Numbered from the stretch's first letter, positions 21,800 to 34,062 are shown. The stretch: DNA of 64,000 bases from Diphasiastrum complanatum (GCA_029204225.1 CM055107.1:19187815-19251814), one strand, 5' to 3'. Translations and numbers: made by a program. The notes: a model not told the origin generated them from the letters alone.

Positions 21800-24700
21800 A
21801 ATGTTAGTATGTTGCCTTATACAGCAGGGTAGACTACTACGACATCCACCACTATTGCATCAACGAATGCCTTTGCTACTGCAGAAATGATGCTCAATGA
21901 GTTCGAGAAACTTGGGAAGACCCAGCAGAAACAGATGGAAAAGTTGCATTTGCAATTTGATGAGAAGATCAAAGCATTGGAAAATTTCCACGGAGAAGCG
22001 AACAAGGAACCTGAGAAGTTTGCAAAGACTTTTCCTACCAGGGAAAATGTCTGGTGTTCTATTTGTACAAGAAATCGCACAGTGAACGAGTGTCCTCAAT
22101 TGAAAAAATGAATGGAAATCAGTGTTTGCCATATGTATAATTCACCTGACCATGAGACTGCCTTTTGCAACTTCAAACCACGGATGATTCAGCAACGGTA
22201 TGCCCAGATGGGATATCGAGATCCACAATATGGAGGCAATCCAGCAGCAAGACTAAGACAATCTACTCTTGGATACCCGGAGCGTCTAGCCTTGTCTGCC
22301 CCACCAAAGCACTCCGCTCCTCCTCCCAATTTGATGGAACCAGAACCTTACGGAAGTGCTGAGCAATGGAGCTATGGTAATGATCAGGGAGGTGGATCTT
22401 CAGAACAGTATGCCATTTATGTTGTCGCTCAACAACAAGCCTCGAGAAATTGGGCCAGGGCACCACTTGGATGCTTTGCATGTGGAGAAAATTACAGAGT
22501 TGCAGAATGTCCAAATAAAGGAAAATTTGTACCATTTTGTCATGATTGTGGATATGGGCATTGCTATAAAGACTGTCCAGCAAGACCGAAGCCACCATCA
22601 GCTACAGCACCTGTAAATTCTATAACAATCAAGCAAAGATCGATAGCTCATAATAAACCAAGTGCACCCTTGATGGTGGTCACCAGAGCACAAAAACAAA
22701 AAAAACCAGTAGTGGATTCAGTACCTGCTGATTCTATACTATTGAATGATACACCAACAACATCGAAAGTTTATCCAAATCTTAATGCAAAAAAACGAAG
22801 ATATCAGAATATGAGACAGTGGATTAAGCATATGCAAGAAGAAGAGGAGCTTGAGGCTGCTAAAGTAGCAGTTGAAATTCAGTCTTCACCATTGCAGCCT
22901 CCAAGAAATTTACATATGGATATGAATGATCAATTACATCATCACGAAGAACCCTTCAAGATGACAGAACCGGAAGCACCGCATACAGAATTACTCATGA
23001 ATATTTTGTCTAGCAAGATCAATATTTCATTGGGAGAGCTCCTAAAGTTGGCGCCAAAAGCAAAAGAAGTCTTAGTGCAAAAGTTAGCTCAAGAAGAATC
23101 AGAAAACCATCAGAAGCCACTCTTTTGTGCTGGATTTGAAGAATCTAATGATGTACTACATGTTGGAGCAGCTTGGGAAAGTGAACAAAAGAATATGACT
23201 CTGCCAATACAACATAGACAATTTTCTAAAGAAGCAGTCGTGATAGACGGCGGTTCAGGAGTTAACCTGATTTCTACAAAGCTATGTACAAAATGGGGCC
23301 TTACAAAGATTAAGCCTGTTACTTTTGCTATTAAGCTAGCTGATCAAACGACGGTTCGTCCACGAGGAATGGTGGAAGATATACTTGTCAGGATTGCAGG
23401 ATTACAGTTCGTCATTACTTTCGTCATGATGGAATTACCAGAAGCACCAAATGTCTACCGAGTTCTCTTAGGACGTCCATGGTTACGAGTTGCGCAAGTA
23501 ATTCATAACTGGGGTACCGGCAAAATCACTTTTAAAAATCGTGAACGTGCAGTTAAAATTGATCCTACGACTTGGACTATCAAGCCAGTGGTTCAAAAAG
23601 CGGATGACGATTCATCAACAACGGATCACACTTGTGATCGACCAGAGAAAAAATTGGGAGTTCACTATGATTCTCAAACGGATACTGTCAATTGGAACAA
23701 AGCTCTTGCAACAATTGATTGTATAGCAGGATATATGTGTCAACAAGATATTCAATCAAAGATGAGCGAGATTTCCTTGTTAGATCGAACTTTGGATACG
23801 CCAATCACGTTTCCACTAAATGTGCTGAATGTAGCCTGGATATCAACGAAACCTATACCAGATTCAATTGAGGATGATCTCATACCAATGAGCCATGTCT
23901 TAACTTATGATGGCAATGCAGAACTTACGGATGAACAGATTTTACATCATATGGATCCGACCAGATTTGGAGTGCGTAATGTTCCCGATGAACCAACAAT
24001 CAAATTACCCAAAGCAGTTATATTGGAGGGAGATAGGATGACAGGTTCGATGATGAAGAAACAAGCAAAGCAACATTATAATATGGTCCTGAAATGGAAA
24101 AATCCCCCTCAAAAGATTGATTTAAAGGAAGTGCTACCTCTATTGGATAAAGACAAAAGAAAAGTCAAGAATGATTCTTCAAGTCAGATCTCCAGCAAGA
24201 CATCATCGTCTAGGAAGTCTTCACCTGAGAAGAAAGATTTATCATCCCGGAACTCATCACCTCCACGATCAATTCCTGCTAAGAAGACTAAACGAAGATC
24301 CAAGACAAGTCCTTTCGAAAAAGAACAAGCAAATGTAGTCCAGCATGATATGCCAGAGCATTTTAAACGTTATACACTGGATGATGTGGTTATCATGTTA
24401 CCTAAAGCACATCGTGAACCTGAAGAACACATGCCGAAATCTAAAGAGGTTTACGATGGCCCAACTAGGACGCAGCCAATGAATCTTGCAGAACCAGGGA
24501 AACCAGAAAAGATTGTACAAGTGGGATCACAACTTACTCCTGAACAGTATCAAGCACTCTGTTTGCTACTTATTAAGTATCAAGATTGTTCTGCATGGAC
24601 TTATCAAGATTTGAAGGGTATTCCGACATCAGTCATTGAACATACCATACCTTTAGTACCTGATGCAGTACCAAAGGTTACAAAGTTCTATTGTTGTAAT

Positions 24701-24919
24701 CCTAATGTGGCAGATCTGATAAAGAAAATACTTCAGAGATTGTTTGACGCCGATTTCATTTATGAGATCGAGCATACCGAATGGATTTCACCGATTGTCA
24801 TTGTTCCTAAGAAAAATGGAAAATTGCGAATCTGTGTGAATCTCAAAGCATTGAATAAAGTGACACGGAAGGATCACTTTCCATTTTTTGGATCGCCTTG
24901 CTGGAGCGGAAGCTTATAG
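21800..24919 (+). pseudogene. Gypsy gag-protease and RT N-terminus
   Basis: One frame, broken only by a TGA at 22109, encodes a coiled-coil-like start (near 21890) and then Cys/His motifs WCSICTRNRTVNECP and CHMYNSPDHETAFC. A further pair follows near residues 120-155 of the second block (CFACGENYRVAECP and CHDCGYGHCYKDCP). A retropepsin-like segment VIDGGSGVNLIS with LLGRPWL lies near 23240-23480. A long Ser/Lys-rich linker follows, and the start of the reverse transcriptase (WISPIVIVPKKNGKLRICVN) comes near 24780. The frame is lost near 24885, where a few codons of the conserved FPLPF region are deleted. Three or more zinc knuckles is more than usual for Gypsy gag. Confidence 0.8.
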
Positions 24920-25885
24920 TTTCCTGGATGGATTTAGTGGTTACAACCAGGTTAAGATTGCACCTGCCGATCGCCACAAAACTGCTTTTGCAACAGAATG
25001 GGGCACTTATGCTTACAAAGTAATGTCGTTTGGACTCTGTAATGCACCAAGTTCATTCCAAAGAGTAATGCAATTTGCCTTTAAATATTATCTGCAAAAA
25101 TTCCTTGAAATTTACTTGGAGGACTTGGGAGTTCATTATACAGATGCAGACCACCTGGATTGATTGGAGAAAGTCTTTGAAAGATGCCGCAAATATCAGA
25201 TTTCTCTAAATCCAAAAAAATGCCAAATATGGGTTTCTCACGGAGTGGTGCTTGGACATGTGATATCAAGACATGGTATTGCCACCTATTATTCTAAGAT
25301 CAAAGTTATTGTGGAATTGCCACCGCCAGCAACAATTCGAGAAGTTTATGTGTTTATGGGTCATGCGAACTACTATCAAATTTTTATTATCTTCTTCGCG
25401 GATTTAGCACGACCTATATACAAATTAACTGTTGTTCCTATTTGGACAGTAGTGGCGTTAGAAGCCCTTGAAAAGTTAAAAAAAGCATTATCTTTAGCAC
25501 CAATACTGCGTTCTCCAGATTGGACATGAGAGTTTCATGTTTATATGGACGCCTCAAAATACGCCATGGGATCAGTTTTGACGCAGCCAGGTGACTAGAA
25601 GAAGGATTATCCTATACGATTTGCAAGCAGACAACTTACAGATCCATAGAAGAATTATTCAACAACAAAACGTGAAGCGCTAGCCATGATTTTTTCTGTT
25701 CGGAAATTTCGTCACTATCTCATGGAAACGCACTTTGCATTTTATACGGATCATCAACCGTTACTTTACTTGGTAAATAAGACGTGTAATACTGGACGTA
25801 TTGCAAGATGGTTATTATTATTGACTGAATTTGACTTTCGAATTGTGGTCAGAAAGGGGAAGCAACATTATCTAGTTCAAAATTG
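24888..25885 (+). pseudogene. Gypsy reverse transcriptase and RNase H remainder
   Basis: Blocks in order are YSFLDGFSGYNQVKIAP, TAFATEWGTYAYKVMSFGL, and the catalytic loop reading IYLEDLG, where the usual M/V-D-D is L-E-D. After a stop comes KCQIWVSHGVVLGHVIS, then RNase H with FHVYMDASKYAMGS and FAFYTDHQPLLYLV. Stops at about 25161 and 25527, and further ones in RNase H, disable it. The altered catalytic aspartate alone would probably abolish polymerase activity. Confidence 0.82.
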
Positions 25886-26160
25886 AGGCCCAAGGTTTAG
25901 AAAAAATAGTCATCCAATGACTTTCTAACACCTCACTAGGTTCTATACCTCCATCCAAGGCATAGACACCTACCTGCCCTTAACCAAGGACACTAGTACC
26001 TTAATCTAAGGCACCTACCTTAATACTACGGGTACCCCTTATCCAAGGGTCATGTGACTCCATACCTCCAACTAAGGTATAGTCACTTGCCTGTCTTTAT
26101 CCAAGGGCACATACCCTTAATCCTAAGGGTACCTTGCCATTTAGCCCCCAACACTAAATG
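25886..26160. repeat. short degenerate tandem repeat at the Gypsy/Copia junction
   Basis: Variants of ATCCAAGGCATAGACACCTA and CCTTAACCAAGG recur about every 60-130 bases. No coding signal is seen. Confidence 0.55.
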
Positions 26161-27370
26161 GACTATAAGGGGTCTGAGGTACTGCTAGTTACATAGGTAT
26201 GTAACAACATCATTACCCACATTTGTGATGCTATTACACCCAGACAGGCATGGGATGTGCTAAAGGAGTAGTTTGAGACGTCAAATCCGTCAAGAATCAT
26301 GTTTTTGAAGTCAAAGTTGAATGGTGCCCGCATGGAACAAGGAGAGCACATTCAGATGTACATGACCAGAATAAAGACAATGAGAGATGAACTGCATTCT
26401 ATTGGTGAGCGCATACGTGATGTGGAGCTAGTGCAAAATGCATTGTGCGGCATTCCAAAACCCTACCTTTGATGAGCTCACAGGAATCTTGATGCAGGAA
26501 GAGTAACGGTGAGAAATGGTGAAAGCTAGACGTCAAAATACTGACGATCAGGCACTTGCGACACACCAAAAACAAGGCAAGGGCAAGGGCAAGAAGAAGT
26601 CTAAACAACAATCTGCCAAGTCTCAGGAGGACGAGGGATCTTCCAGTAAAACTAAGAAGAAAGACAAGTGCTTCCATTGTGGTAAAAAGGGCCATTGGAA
26701 GAGTGAATGTCGCAAATTCCTGGCAGACCAAGGCAAGGGAAAACCAAAACAAGCAGGTAACCTTGTCGATGAGGGTGAGATTGAAGACTCTAGCATCTTC
26801 ATATCTACATTGTCATCCAATCAAGATGATCAAGCATGGTATATTGAGTCGGGAGCCACAAGACACATGACAGGTAACAAGAATTGGTTCAGTAGTTTGA
26901 AGGTGTTGGATAATGGAACATCTGTTTCACAAGCAAATGGTGCGGTGTGCAAGATCAAGGGGATAGGCACCGTTTCAATCCAACTACCTGTTGGCAAAAG
27001 CAGGATGATTAGGGAGGTACTTTACATACCAGGTTTGAAGAAAAATCTACTTTCTGTTGGAGTCATTACTGATCAAAAGTTGAAAATAGAATTCGCCCAT
27101 GATCGTTGCTTTGTGAAGGATGTGAACCAAAAGTAAAAAGTTATTGCGGATGGAGTAAGAGAGCCCAATACAAAATTGTACAAGTTGAATGCTACAATTA
27201 AGGGGCAACACACGGACTTGTATCGTCCATTCCATCGCAAACTGAGTTGTGGCATAAGAGGCTTGGTCACTTGAACTTGGGAAGCCTCAGTTTGATGAGA
27301 AAATTGGAGATGGTAACATGATTGCCTACTATAGAAGATCACTTGAAATCGATGTGCGAATCCAATGTAT
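26160..27370 (+). pseudogene. Copia element 3 fragment (gag, zinc knuckle, protease, pre-integrase)
   Basis: The fragment begins inside gag (ITPRQAWDVLKE, then MFLKSKLNGARM). It continues with the zinc knuckle CFHCGKKGHWKSEC (26669-26710), protease WYIESGATRHMTGN near 26838, LLSVGVITDQ near 27050, and GAG-pre-integrase LWHKRLGHLNLGSL. A degraded CESNVYG lies near 27358. It then passes into Gypsy sequence. It has several stops and no LTRs, and differs in sequence from Copia 1 and 2. Confidence 0.85.
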
Positions 27371-27735
27371 ATGGGACTGAATCCACACCAGTTAATACTG
27401 AAGTGGATGATGAACTGCCAGATGCTGCATTGTTCTATGTTGAAGCAGTACTTGAGTGGGCGGCAGATATTGTTGAGTACCTGATGCTAGGACAACCGAA
27501 TGACTCTTTGACAAAAGTACAGAAAAGACAATTGATTCATAAGGCTCAACCTTATCAATTAATTGCAAGACAATTGTATCGTCGTGAATCAGATAATATT
27601 TTACGAAGATGTGTTTTACCGCATGAAGTACGAGATCTAATCAGGTTTTCACATGATGGCATGAGTGGAGGACACTTCTCTACAGATATAACTGTTTGCA
27701 AACTTTTGCAATCCGATTGTTGATGGCCTACGCTT
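27370..27735 (+). pseudogene. Gypsy integrase N-terminal (H2C2) fragment
   Basis: DDELPDAALFYVE, QLYRRESDNILRRCV and HEVRDLIRFSHDGMSGGHFS belong to the linker and zinc-binding part of Gypsy integrase. The frame ends at a TGA replacing the first Trp of the usual WWP motif (27721). It continues the Gypsy that broke off at 25885. Confidence 0.8.
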
Positions 27736-27739
27736 CATA

Positions 27740-28027
27740 AGGACACATGAAATCAATCTTGCCTTCTTTGATCTTGGACATAAATGCTCTCAATCTGTTG
27801 TTTCCATCCTAGACAAAAAAAAACATCTTCTTTCTCAAATGGGACCACTCTGGGCTTCTTGCAAGGTCAACCTCGAACTCCTCATTTACGACGTGCCACA
27901 TGGGGTCCCAATCTGAAGTGATTGGAGGAGTTACCTCAATTTCATTGTCATATATGTTGGTGCATGATAAAATGAAGGAGCCCTTCGACTCCAGTGGGAG
28001 GGGTTTGGCCCCGGTGCCCCCCAGCAC
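27740..28027 (-). other. unrecognised minus-strand frame
   Basis: A frame of about 72 codons includes WHVVNEEFEVDLARSPEW. After a stop, a readable block GNNRLRAFMSKIKEGKIDFM follows near 27740-27800. The composition looks like real decayed protein rather than chance, but I cannot name a family. Confidence 0.35.
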
Positions 28028-28260
28028 GCGACGCGTGGCCCATGCTCAGGTGCCCGCCAAAATTAAGGCGCGGGCGAATTTTGACGGGCGACGCCCGAGC
28101 ACTGTCCGGGGCAGCGGGGTGGCGCCAGGCTGCGGTCCCGGGCAGTGGGGTGACGCCGGGCAGGCGACGTGACAGGCAAGGCACCGGGGTGGCGCCGGGC
28201 AGGGGGTCCCGAACAACGGGGGTGGAACTGGGCAGCCGGCGTCGGGCACTAGGCTCACAC
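28000..28260. repeat. GC-rich degenerate repeat (GGGGTGGCGCCGGGCAG)
   Basis: Variants of GGCACCGGGGTGGCGCCGGGCAG recur several times in a short GC-rich island set in AT-rich surroundings. The long overlapping frames on both strands are composition artefacts. Confidence 0.65.
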
Positions 28261-28342
28261 ACACAAATACACGCAAGGAACTGGGTGGGTTTCTCTATAT
28301 ATTCCCTCCCAGTTCCCTTGCAAAATTGCTTATGGGATTAAA

Positions 28343-28379
28343 ACTGGCTACCTGGACACGTGGCGTTCAGGTAGCCAGT
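28343..28379. repeat. perfect 12-bp hairpin
   Basis: ACTGGCTACCTG (28343-28354) and CAGGTAGCCAGT (28368-28379) are exact inverted repeats around a 13-base loop containing CACGTG. It could be a mobile-element terminus or an isolated hairpin; no partner copy was noticed. Confidence 0.75.
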
Positions 28380-28514
28380 ATTTTTTTTTTAAAAAAAAGA
28401 TGTGGTCAGCAGGGCACCGGGGCCAAAGGGGAACCGTGCTCGCAAGATGTGAGCGGCTTCTCCCCGAGGGAGGGGATTCGAGGGAAGAAAAAAAAAAGTT
28501 TTATCGTTAAAAAA

Positions 28515-29330
28515 AATAAAAACCACATTGTTTCAGTTTTACTCAAGTTTTTCTTGTCACTACCTTACTTTTAATAGGACCTCTTAACGTTCTTCAATGA
28601 TATCAAGTCCAATTATCATCAGAATAGCCATGGGGGACAAGATTTCCTAATGATCCATATGTAGGCATGTCCAAAATTGTAAGTATCTTAACACACCTAA
28701 ATTCTTAGTGATCAAATTATCATTGCTTAACATAAACTGAAATTAAAGTTGTTTAAAGTAACATAGGTAATTAAAGTTAAGGCCTAGCCGTTTTTTTATA
28801 CGAAGGAGAGAGAGAGTGAGAGAGAGCATGAAGAAAAAAATAAAAAAAAAGAATAAAAAATTAAATAAATCAAATAATAAAAAATAAACCACATTGTTAA
28901 AAAAAAAATAAAAACCACATTGTTTAAGTTTTACTCAAGTTTTTCTTGTCACTACCTCTTACTAATAAGCCTGTTTTGATAGACATTCTTCAATGATATC
29001 AAGTACTCTACATTGGTAGCCCAATTATCATCAGAATAGCCATGGAGGACAAGATTTCCTATTGATGCATATGTAGGCATGTCCAAAATTGTAAGTATCT
29101 TAAGATACCTAAATTCTTAGTGATCAAATTATCGTTGCCTAAAATAAACTGAAATTAAAGTTAATCAAAGTAACATAGTTAATTAAAGTAACATAGGTAA
29201 TTAAAGTTAAAGGCCTAGCCATTTTTTTTATGCGAAGGAGAGAGAGAGTGAGAGAGAGAGCATGTAGATAAAAATTTAAGAAAAAGATTAAAAAATTAAA
29301 TATACCAAAATAATAAAAAACTAAATCGAA
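28515..29330. repeat. tandem duplication of about 390 bp carrying antisense Copia RNase H relics
   Basis: 28515-28904 and 28910-29330 share long blocks, for example TTACTCAAGTTTTTCTTGTC and ATGTAGGCATGTCCAAAATT. Each contains, on the minus strand, a block like LHGYSDDNWAT that recalls the Copia RNase H motif GYSDADWAG. The rest is AT-rich with short GA runs. Confidence 0.7.
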
Positions 29331-29354
29331 AGTAAAAGAGAATCAAAAAAGTTA

Positions 29355-29494
<140 letters not shown>

Positions 29495-30976
29495 AATGAA
29501 ATAAATTATTGTAAAGTCAAAATTGACTGCATATGAGAGAATATAACCATAGATTAAAAAGAGATGATAATTTATTTAACATATCACAATATATTCGTTG
29601 GAGAGGGAACCAATAGAACTCAAAGTTGGATTTCTTGGGACCCGTATTCGAATTTTGATTCAAAAGACAAGAAAAGAGTCATAGAACAGCACACAATATC
29701 CTTGTACTTGTGGGAGAACAGCTGAAAACAAATTGAAAAGATCATTTTGGCACCGAAACTATTCAGAAAGAAACATACATGCAAAGACAAAATGGATAGC
29801 ATCAATATCTATCTTGAGAATACCAATGGGACCTGTAGGAAGCTTCCATGGCAGCATGGTGGCAAAGCTTTCTTACCAAGACTTTCTTTGAGGATGTTTG
29901 AAAAACAACTATACAGGGGTGAAGATCTTTGGAATACTGACGCATGAAAAAATTTCATTGGAGGAAGAGGTAGTTACATATTCTTTGTGGATATTACATA
30001 TTCTAATTCAGATGCGAATAAGACTGTCCTTGAAGATTATTTGTGTTCTGATGATGAAAGTTTGGGGGTGCATGAGAGTAGTCCACATAGGACAAATCAT
30101 GATTTTGAACGTTCCACAACGGAACAATATTAATGGGAGGAAAAGATGGAACCTTGTGGAGACTCTTGTCTGGATGCGACAAGATAGAAAGGGACTACCA
30201 TACAGACTTCATTTTTCTGCGGAGGGAGATTTAGGAAGGGACTACCAAACAAACTTCATTTTTCTAGTCAAGTACTTAGAGTATGTCCACAATTCTCTAA
30301 GTGTGCTGGTCGATATGGCTCTCTGAAGTGCTTTTACTACAAGTTTGTGCCAATATGTATTAATGTATGCACATTTATGGTCTATTACATAATTCCTGAA
30401 AATCCAAGAAAAACTAGACTAGTGATACATTCAGGAGTACATGACCATCATGTTCGCATAGGTGTGAGCAAGCAACGATTACAAACAATAAGAGATAAGG
30501 TTGCAAATATACTTCGAGTTGATAGAGGAGCTGGTCCCAGAAAAATTCAAATGGAAATAGCTAGAGACTTGATTACAACCTGTGTCACTGGAAGAGATGA
30601 CATGACGAATATAGACATAGGTAGAGTGGCAAAGGAATTTCAACCTCTAGTCATGCAAACTGGATTTGAAAATATGGCGAACATTGCAAAAAAAGGACTC
30701 TTGTCCTCCTTCAGATTCTCTTGACTCGTTGTTGAACTTCAAGAAAACTTGTCGCTATGATTTTTTCCATGGTATGTTATTTCCAGGACAAGGAGGAGAT
30801 ATAAATAGGTGCCATGTGTTCAAGATGTCCACAAAAGGTGATGCCTCTGGAGTGGACCTTGTTGTTAGGATGAACAGAGAGGGATTTGGCGATTTGAAAA
30901 GAGCTTGGGTAATGTTTAATCACACACATAGAGTAAATGGATGGGTGACAATGGTTGCTCATGTGTATGATCCAAA

Positions 30977-31064
30977 GTAAGTATAGTATATAAAACTGCC
31001 AAGATTTTTATTTTTGCTCTCTATCTCATTGTTGCCAACTAACAATGTCTTTTCTCATGAACAG
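30977..31064 (+). other. intron 1 of the MULE-like gene
   Basis: GTAAGTATAG at 30977 and TTTTCTCATGAACAG ending at 31064 are strong splice signals. Removing the 88 bases joins VYDP to NLQELLTIAT in one frame. Confidence 0.75.
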
Positions 31065-31536
31065 CTTGCAAGAATTGCTCACAATAGCAACATGCGAAAT
31101 GAAAGAAGAAGACGAGGGTGCACAAGTCCTGTTCTGGGAGAAGCTCCATGCAGTGGTGATGAAAAATAATCATAATCAACCAAATTTTCATGGGTTTATG
31201 GCAGATGAGGCACAAGCAAATTGGCATGCAATCATAAAAGTATACAATCAAGACAACACTATGGATGGTAGAGAGAGATCATGTTTGTTTCATTGGGAGC
31301 AAAGCCTTAAAATTCACAAAGATAGATATGTCGCTAAAGAGCACAGAAAGTGTCATGTTGAATTGTGTGAAAGTTGGAGGAAGGCAACAAGCAAAGAGAT
31401 AGCAATTTCTATGTATAGGTAGATCAAAACGCGGTGGAGCACAGGAAAAGTGAGAGACAATAACCTTCAATATATGGATTCTTGGATGAGTTGGTGGAAT
31501 CTTAGAATAGCCCACTGGGAAAATCTGATGTCTCCT

Positions 31537-31638
31537 GTAAGGCTTTAATCTGAAAATCACTTCAATCTTGCATGTGTATACAAAATTTTATGAATTATAC
31601 AAATTCATATATTTATTCTTGTTTGTTAACTGTTGTAG
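31537..31638 (+). other. intron 2 of the MULE-like gene
   Basis: GTAAGGC at 31537 and TTAACTGTTGTAG ending at 31638 bound 102 bases. Removal joins ...NLMSP to IVNVDNVEAL. Confidence 0.7.
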
Positions 31639-32999
31639 ATCGTCAATGTTGATAATGTGGAGGCCCTAGCACGAACACCACGAACAAATTTGGCAGAGTC
31701 GGTGCATGGTAGCTGGCTAGCTGGAGAAAATAGATCTCTCTCTATGATGTAGCTGTGACAGATCTTGCAAACGCCATTTTGCAAACAACCAAACAAATTT
31801 CATTCAACGAGGAAAGACATAGGACGTGGTCCTAGTTTGCAAGATCTCGTTGATCGAGTGTTTTGCAGAGCAAATGCAACACCTCACTCTAGGTTTGTTA
31901 ATTGTGTGGTGCAACGTGCTGTGACAGGGACTAATATGGAAGAGAATCCACAAATGCATGGTGATAGCACAACTTGCTGAAGAAAAAGAAGATCAACAAA
32001 TGTGGAGGGTGTGAAAGACTGTGATAGCCATAGACCTGAGTACACCGCACATACTCGAAAGCAAAGTGTTTGTGGTGGACGTAGCAGAGTGACTATTGAG
32101 GAAGAGCCAGAAATTATCAGTGCAACACAGTAAAATGAGATGGAGATAGCAGCACAAAATGGGAAAAGAGTTGTTGAGAGAAACGTGAATGATGCACTTT
32201 GGGCCATTAGAAGGCAAAGTCAAATGTATGGGATGGCTAGAAGGAAAAGGGAGATGTGACCAAAAGATGCCTGGAGGAGAAAAGGGAAAACTCGCTCCCT
32301 GTTTCTTTGGTATGCTACAATACAACGCATGGAAGAAAGGACAATTTATGTACTTTTGTAGCAACAATGTTCAACACACATGGAATCCCTATCGTAGCAT
32401 TCAAACTGAGGAGGTCGAGAATCTCAATTTGGCAGGTTTTCATTTGGGAACTGAAATAGGAGTTCCAACAACGTTGCCACATAACCAGGAAGACACTCAA
32501 AATGGGCGCTACAGGTCACATGTATCAAAGGAGGCTTTAAAGAGAATAGAGTCAGCTGCCAACATGACAGCGGAAGTGGTCGCAACAGAAGTAGTGAGAG
32601 CAAAAGAGCATGAAGTTTTTGAGATAGAGACAACTCATTCAAGGATTGAGGGATGTACGTATAGAGTCATTATTAGCACAAACCCCTCTTTCACATGTCC
32701 AAATTTTATATTTCATTTCACAAGAGATAAAAATTTTTTGGCCTGTAAACATATGTATTTTGTTTACATGCGAGTGTTTGGATTAGATCACAACCATAGC
32801 ATGTACATATACCAACCGATGTTGTCAAACATTGAGGTCTTTAGGGTGCTATCTCGTGCACGATTGCTATGAAAATTCCCTTTATTGACATTTCTATGTA
32901 TTGATGAAGTTGTATTTCATTGATATTTGTCAATGCAACAATTTCTCTTAAGAAAAAAAAAATTGACTGTCCAAACACTGTGCATGTGGATCTGACTAT

Positions 33000-33620
33000 A
33001 TTGGTACATATTCAGATTGATAGAAGTGTGTTAGATTTTTTTACCTGAATCTTACACGTAGAATTGTACTCCAATAATGTGGAAAGAAACCAATTTGAGA
33101 AATATATTTACATTATTTTTTATATTTCCCACAATGATAGAAAGTGTCTATTTTAATGTTTTACCTTAATGCTACAAATAAAATTGCATTGCAATAGTGT
33201 GGCAGGAAACGCCATTCGGTAGGCACTGTGTAAGATAGGTATCTATCATGTTTTATGGTATTGTAAGACTTTATAACCACTGTAAGGTATCTATCATCAT
33301 TTATAGCCATTATTAGATTTTTTTTACCTAAATTTTACACATAGAATTGTACTGCAACAGTGTGGAAAGAAACCAAATTGAGAGCCACTCTATATTAGGA
33401 ATATATCATCTTTCTTGGAAGTGTCCATGTTCACAATATTTTTTGTATTTACCATTCTAATAGTATTTTGGTATATTGATACATATGCACAATGATAGAA
33501 AATGTTTGTTTTACTTTTTTACCTGAATGCTATGGATGGTGGCCTTGGCATTCATCAATACTGTGATAGGAAACCAATTCGGTAGCCATTGTGTATGATA
33601 GCTATCTACCTTCTTTTATG
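33000..33620. repeat. degenerate tandem repeat of about 150 bp, four copies
   Basis: Blocks of the form TTTTACCTGAATxxTACA...TGTGGAAAGAAACCAATTT recur near 33040, 33160, 33320 and 33515. The stretch is AT-rich and no gene is seen from 32873 to 33720. Confidence 0.6.
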
Positions 33621-33904
33621 AGTGTGCTCAGGTTGACATAAATTCTGGTATTATTGTACAATATTGCATCACATAAGAGTCACATGTACTTAAAAACTTA
33701 GAACAAGGCTCGCTCACACTTAGATTATTCTACATAGTGCTACTTTTCCATGCTCGCTCGAATGGTTTTTCATGCTCGCCAAAAATCTATATTCGACAAG
33801 ATGGAGGGGCATGTGCAATGCGTCGTCTCGCAAAAAAAAATTGAAAATGAAAAGAATGTTATGCCACATACCACAGGGAGGGGGAGGATGGCTAAGTAGA
33901 TCAT

Positions 33905-33990
33905 CAATCACACGCTCTGAGCATCATCCACACGTCTCGACCCCAAGCCGCTACCCAAATTGTCAGCCGCCCCATCAACGATGAGATAAC
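33905..33990. repeat. dispersed repeat, inverted partner of 9662-9770
   Basis: The reverse complement of CGCTCTGAGCATCATCCACA and its right flank match 9662-9760. ACTAGT follows at about 33992, next to a (TA)n array. Confidence 0.6.
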
Positions 33991-33995
33991 CCACT

Positions 33996-33996
33996 A

Positions 33997-34055
<59 letters not shown>

Positions 34056-34062
34056 GTGTGTG
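33996..34062. repeat. (TA)n-(GA)n-(GT)n compound microsatellite
   Basis: Three dinucleotide runs in succession. A separate (CT)n array lies at about 34243-34300. Confidence 0.95.

Larger units (their letters stand above)
21757..27735 (+). mobile_element. Ty3/Gypsy retrotransposon, 5' truncated and interrupted
   Basis: Gypsy coding sequence starts without LTR or gag capsid at the junction with Copia 2 (about 21757). It runs through zinc knuckles, protease, reverse transcriptase and RNase H to about 25885, is interrupted by a Copia fragment, and resumes near 27370 with the integrase zinc-binding part before ending near 27735. Protease, RT, RNase H, integrase is the Ty3/Gypsy order. Lineage was not settled. 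No LTR was found. Confidence 0.85.
29770..32872 (+). pseudogene. MULE-like DDE transposase gene with two introns, disrupted
   Basis: The gene reads in pieces: an N-terminal Cys/His region (near 30270-30450), then DDE-core-like blocks VDLVVRMNREGFGDLKRAW and VNGWVTMVAHVYDP. After an intron come TIATCEMKEEDEGAQVLFW, FHGFMADEAQANWHAI and ERSCLFHWEQSL. After a second intron come ARTPRTNLAESVHGSWL and, at the end, a SWIM-like zinc-finger region (TCPNF, then FLACKHMYFVYMRVFGLDH). A transposase followed by a SWIM finger is typical of plant Mutator-like elements. Stops lie at about 30131, 31422 and 31747 with other breaks, so it is inactive. The superfamily is inferred from architecture and I could not assign all three catalytic acidic residues. 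Confidence 0.65.

Noticed and set aside
28000-28340. Pro/Arg/Gly-rich frames of 76-115 codons on both strands
   Set aside because: The GC-rich repeat removes stop codons from all frames; no domain or codon bias supports a gene.
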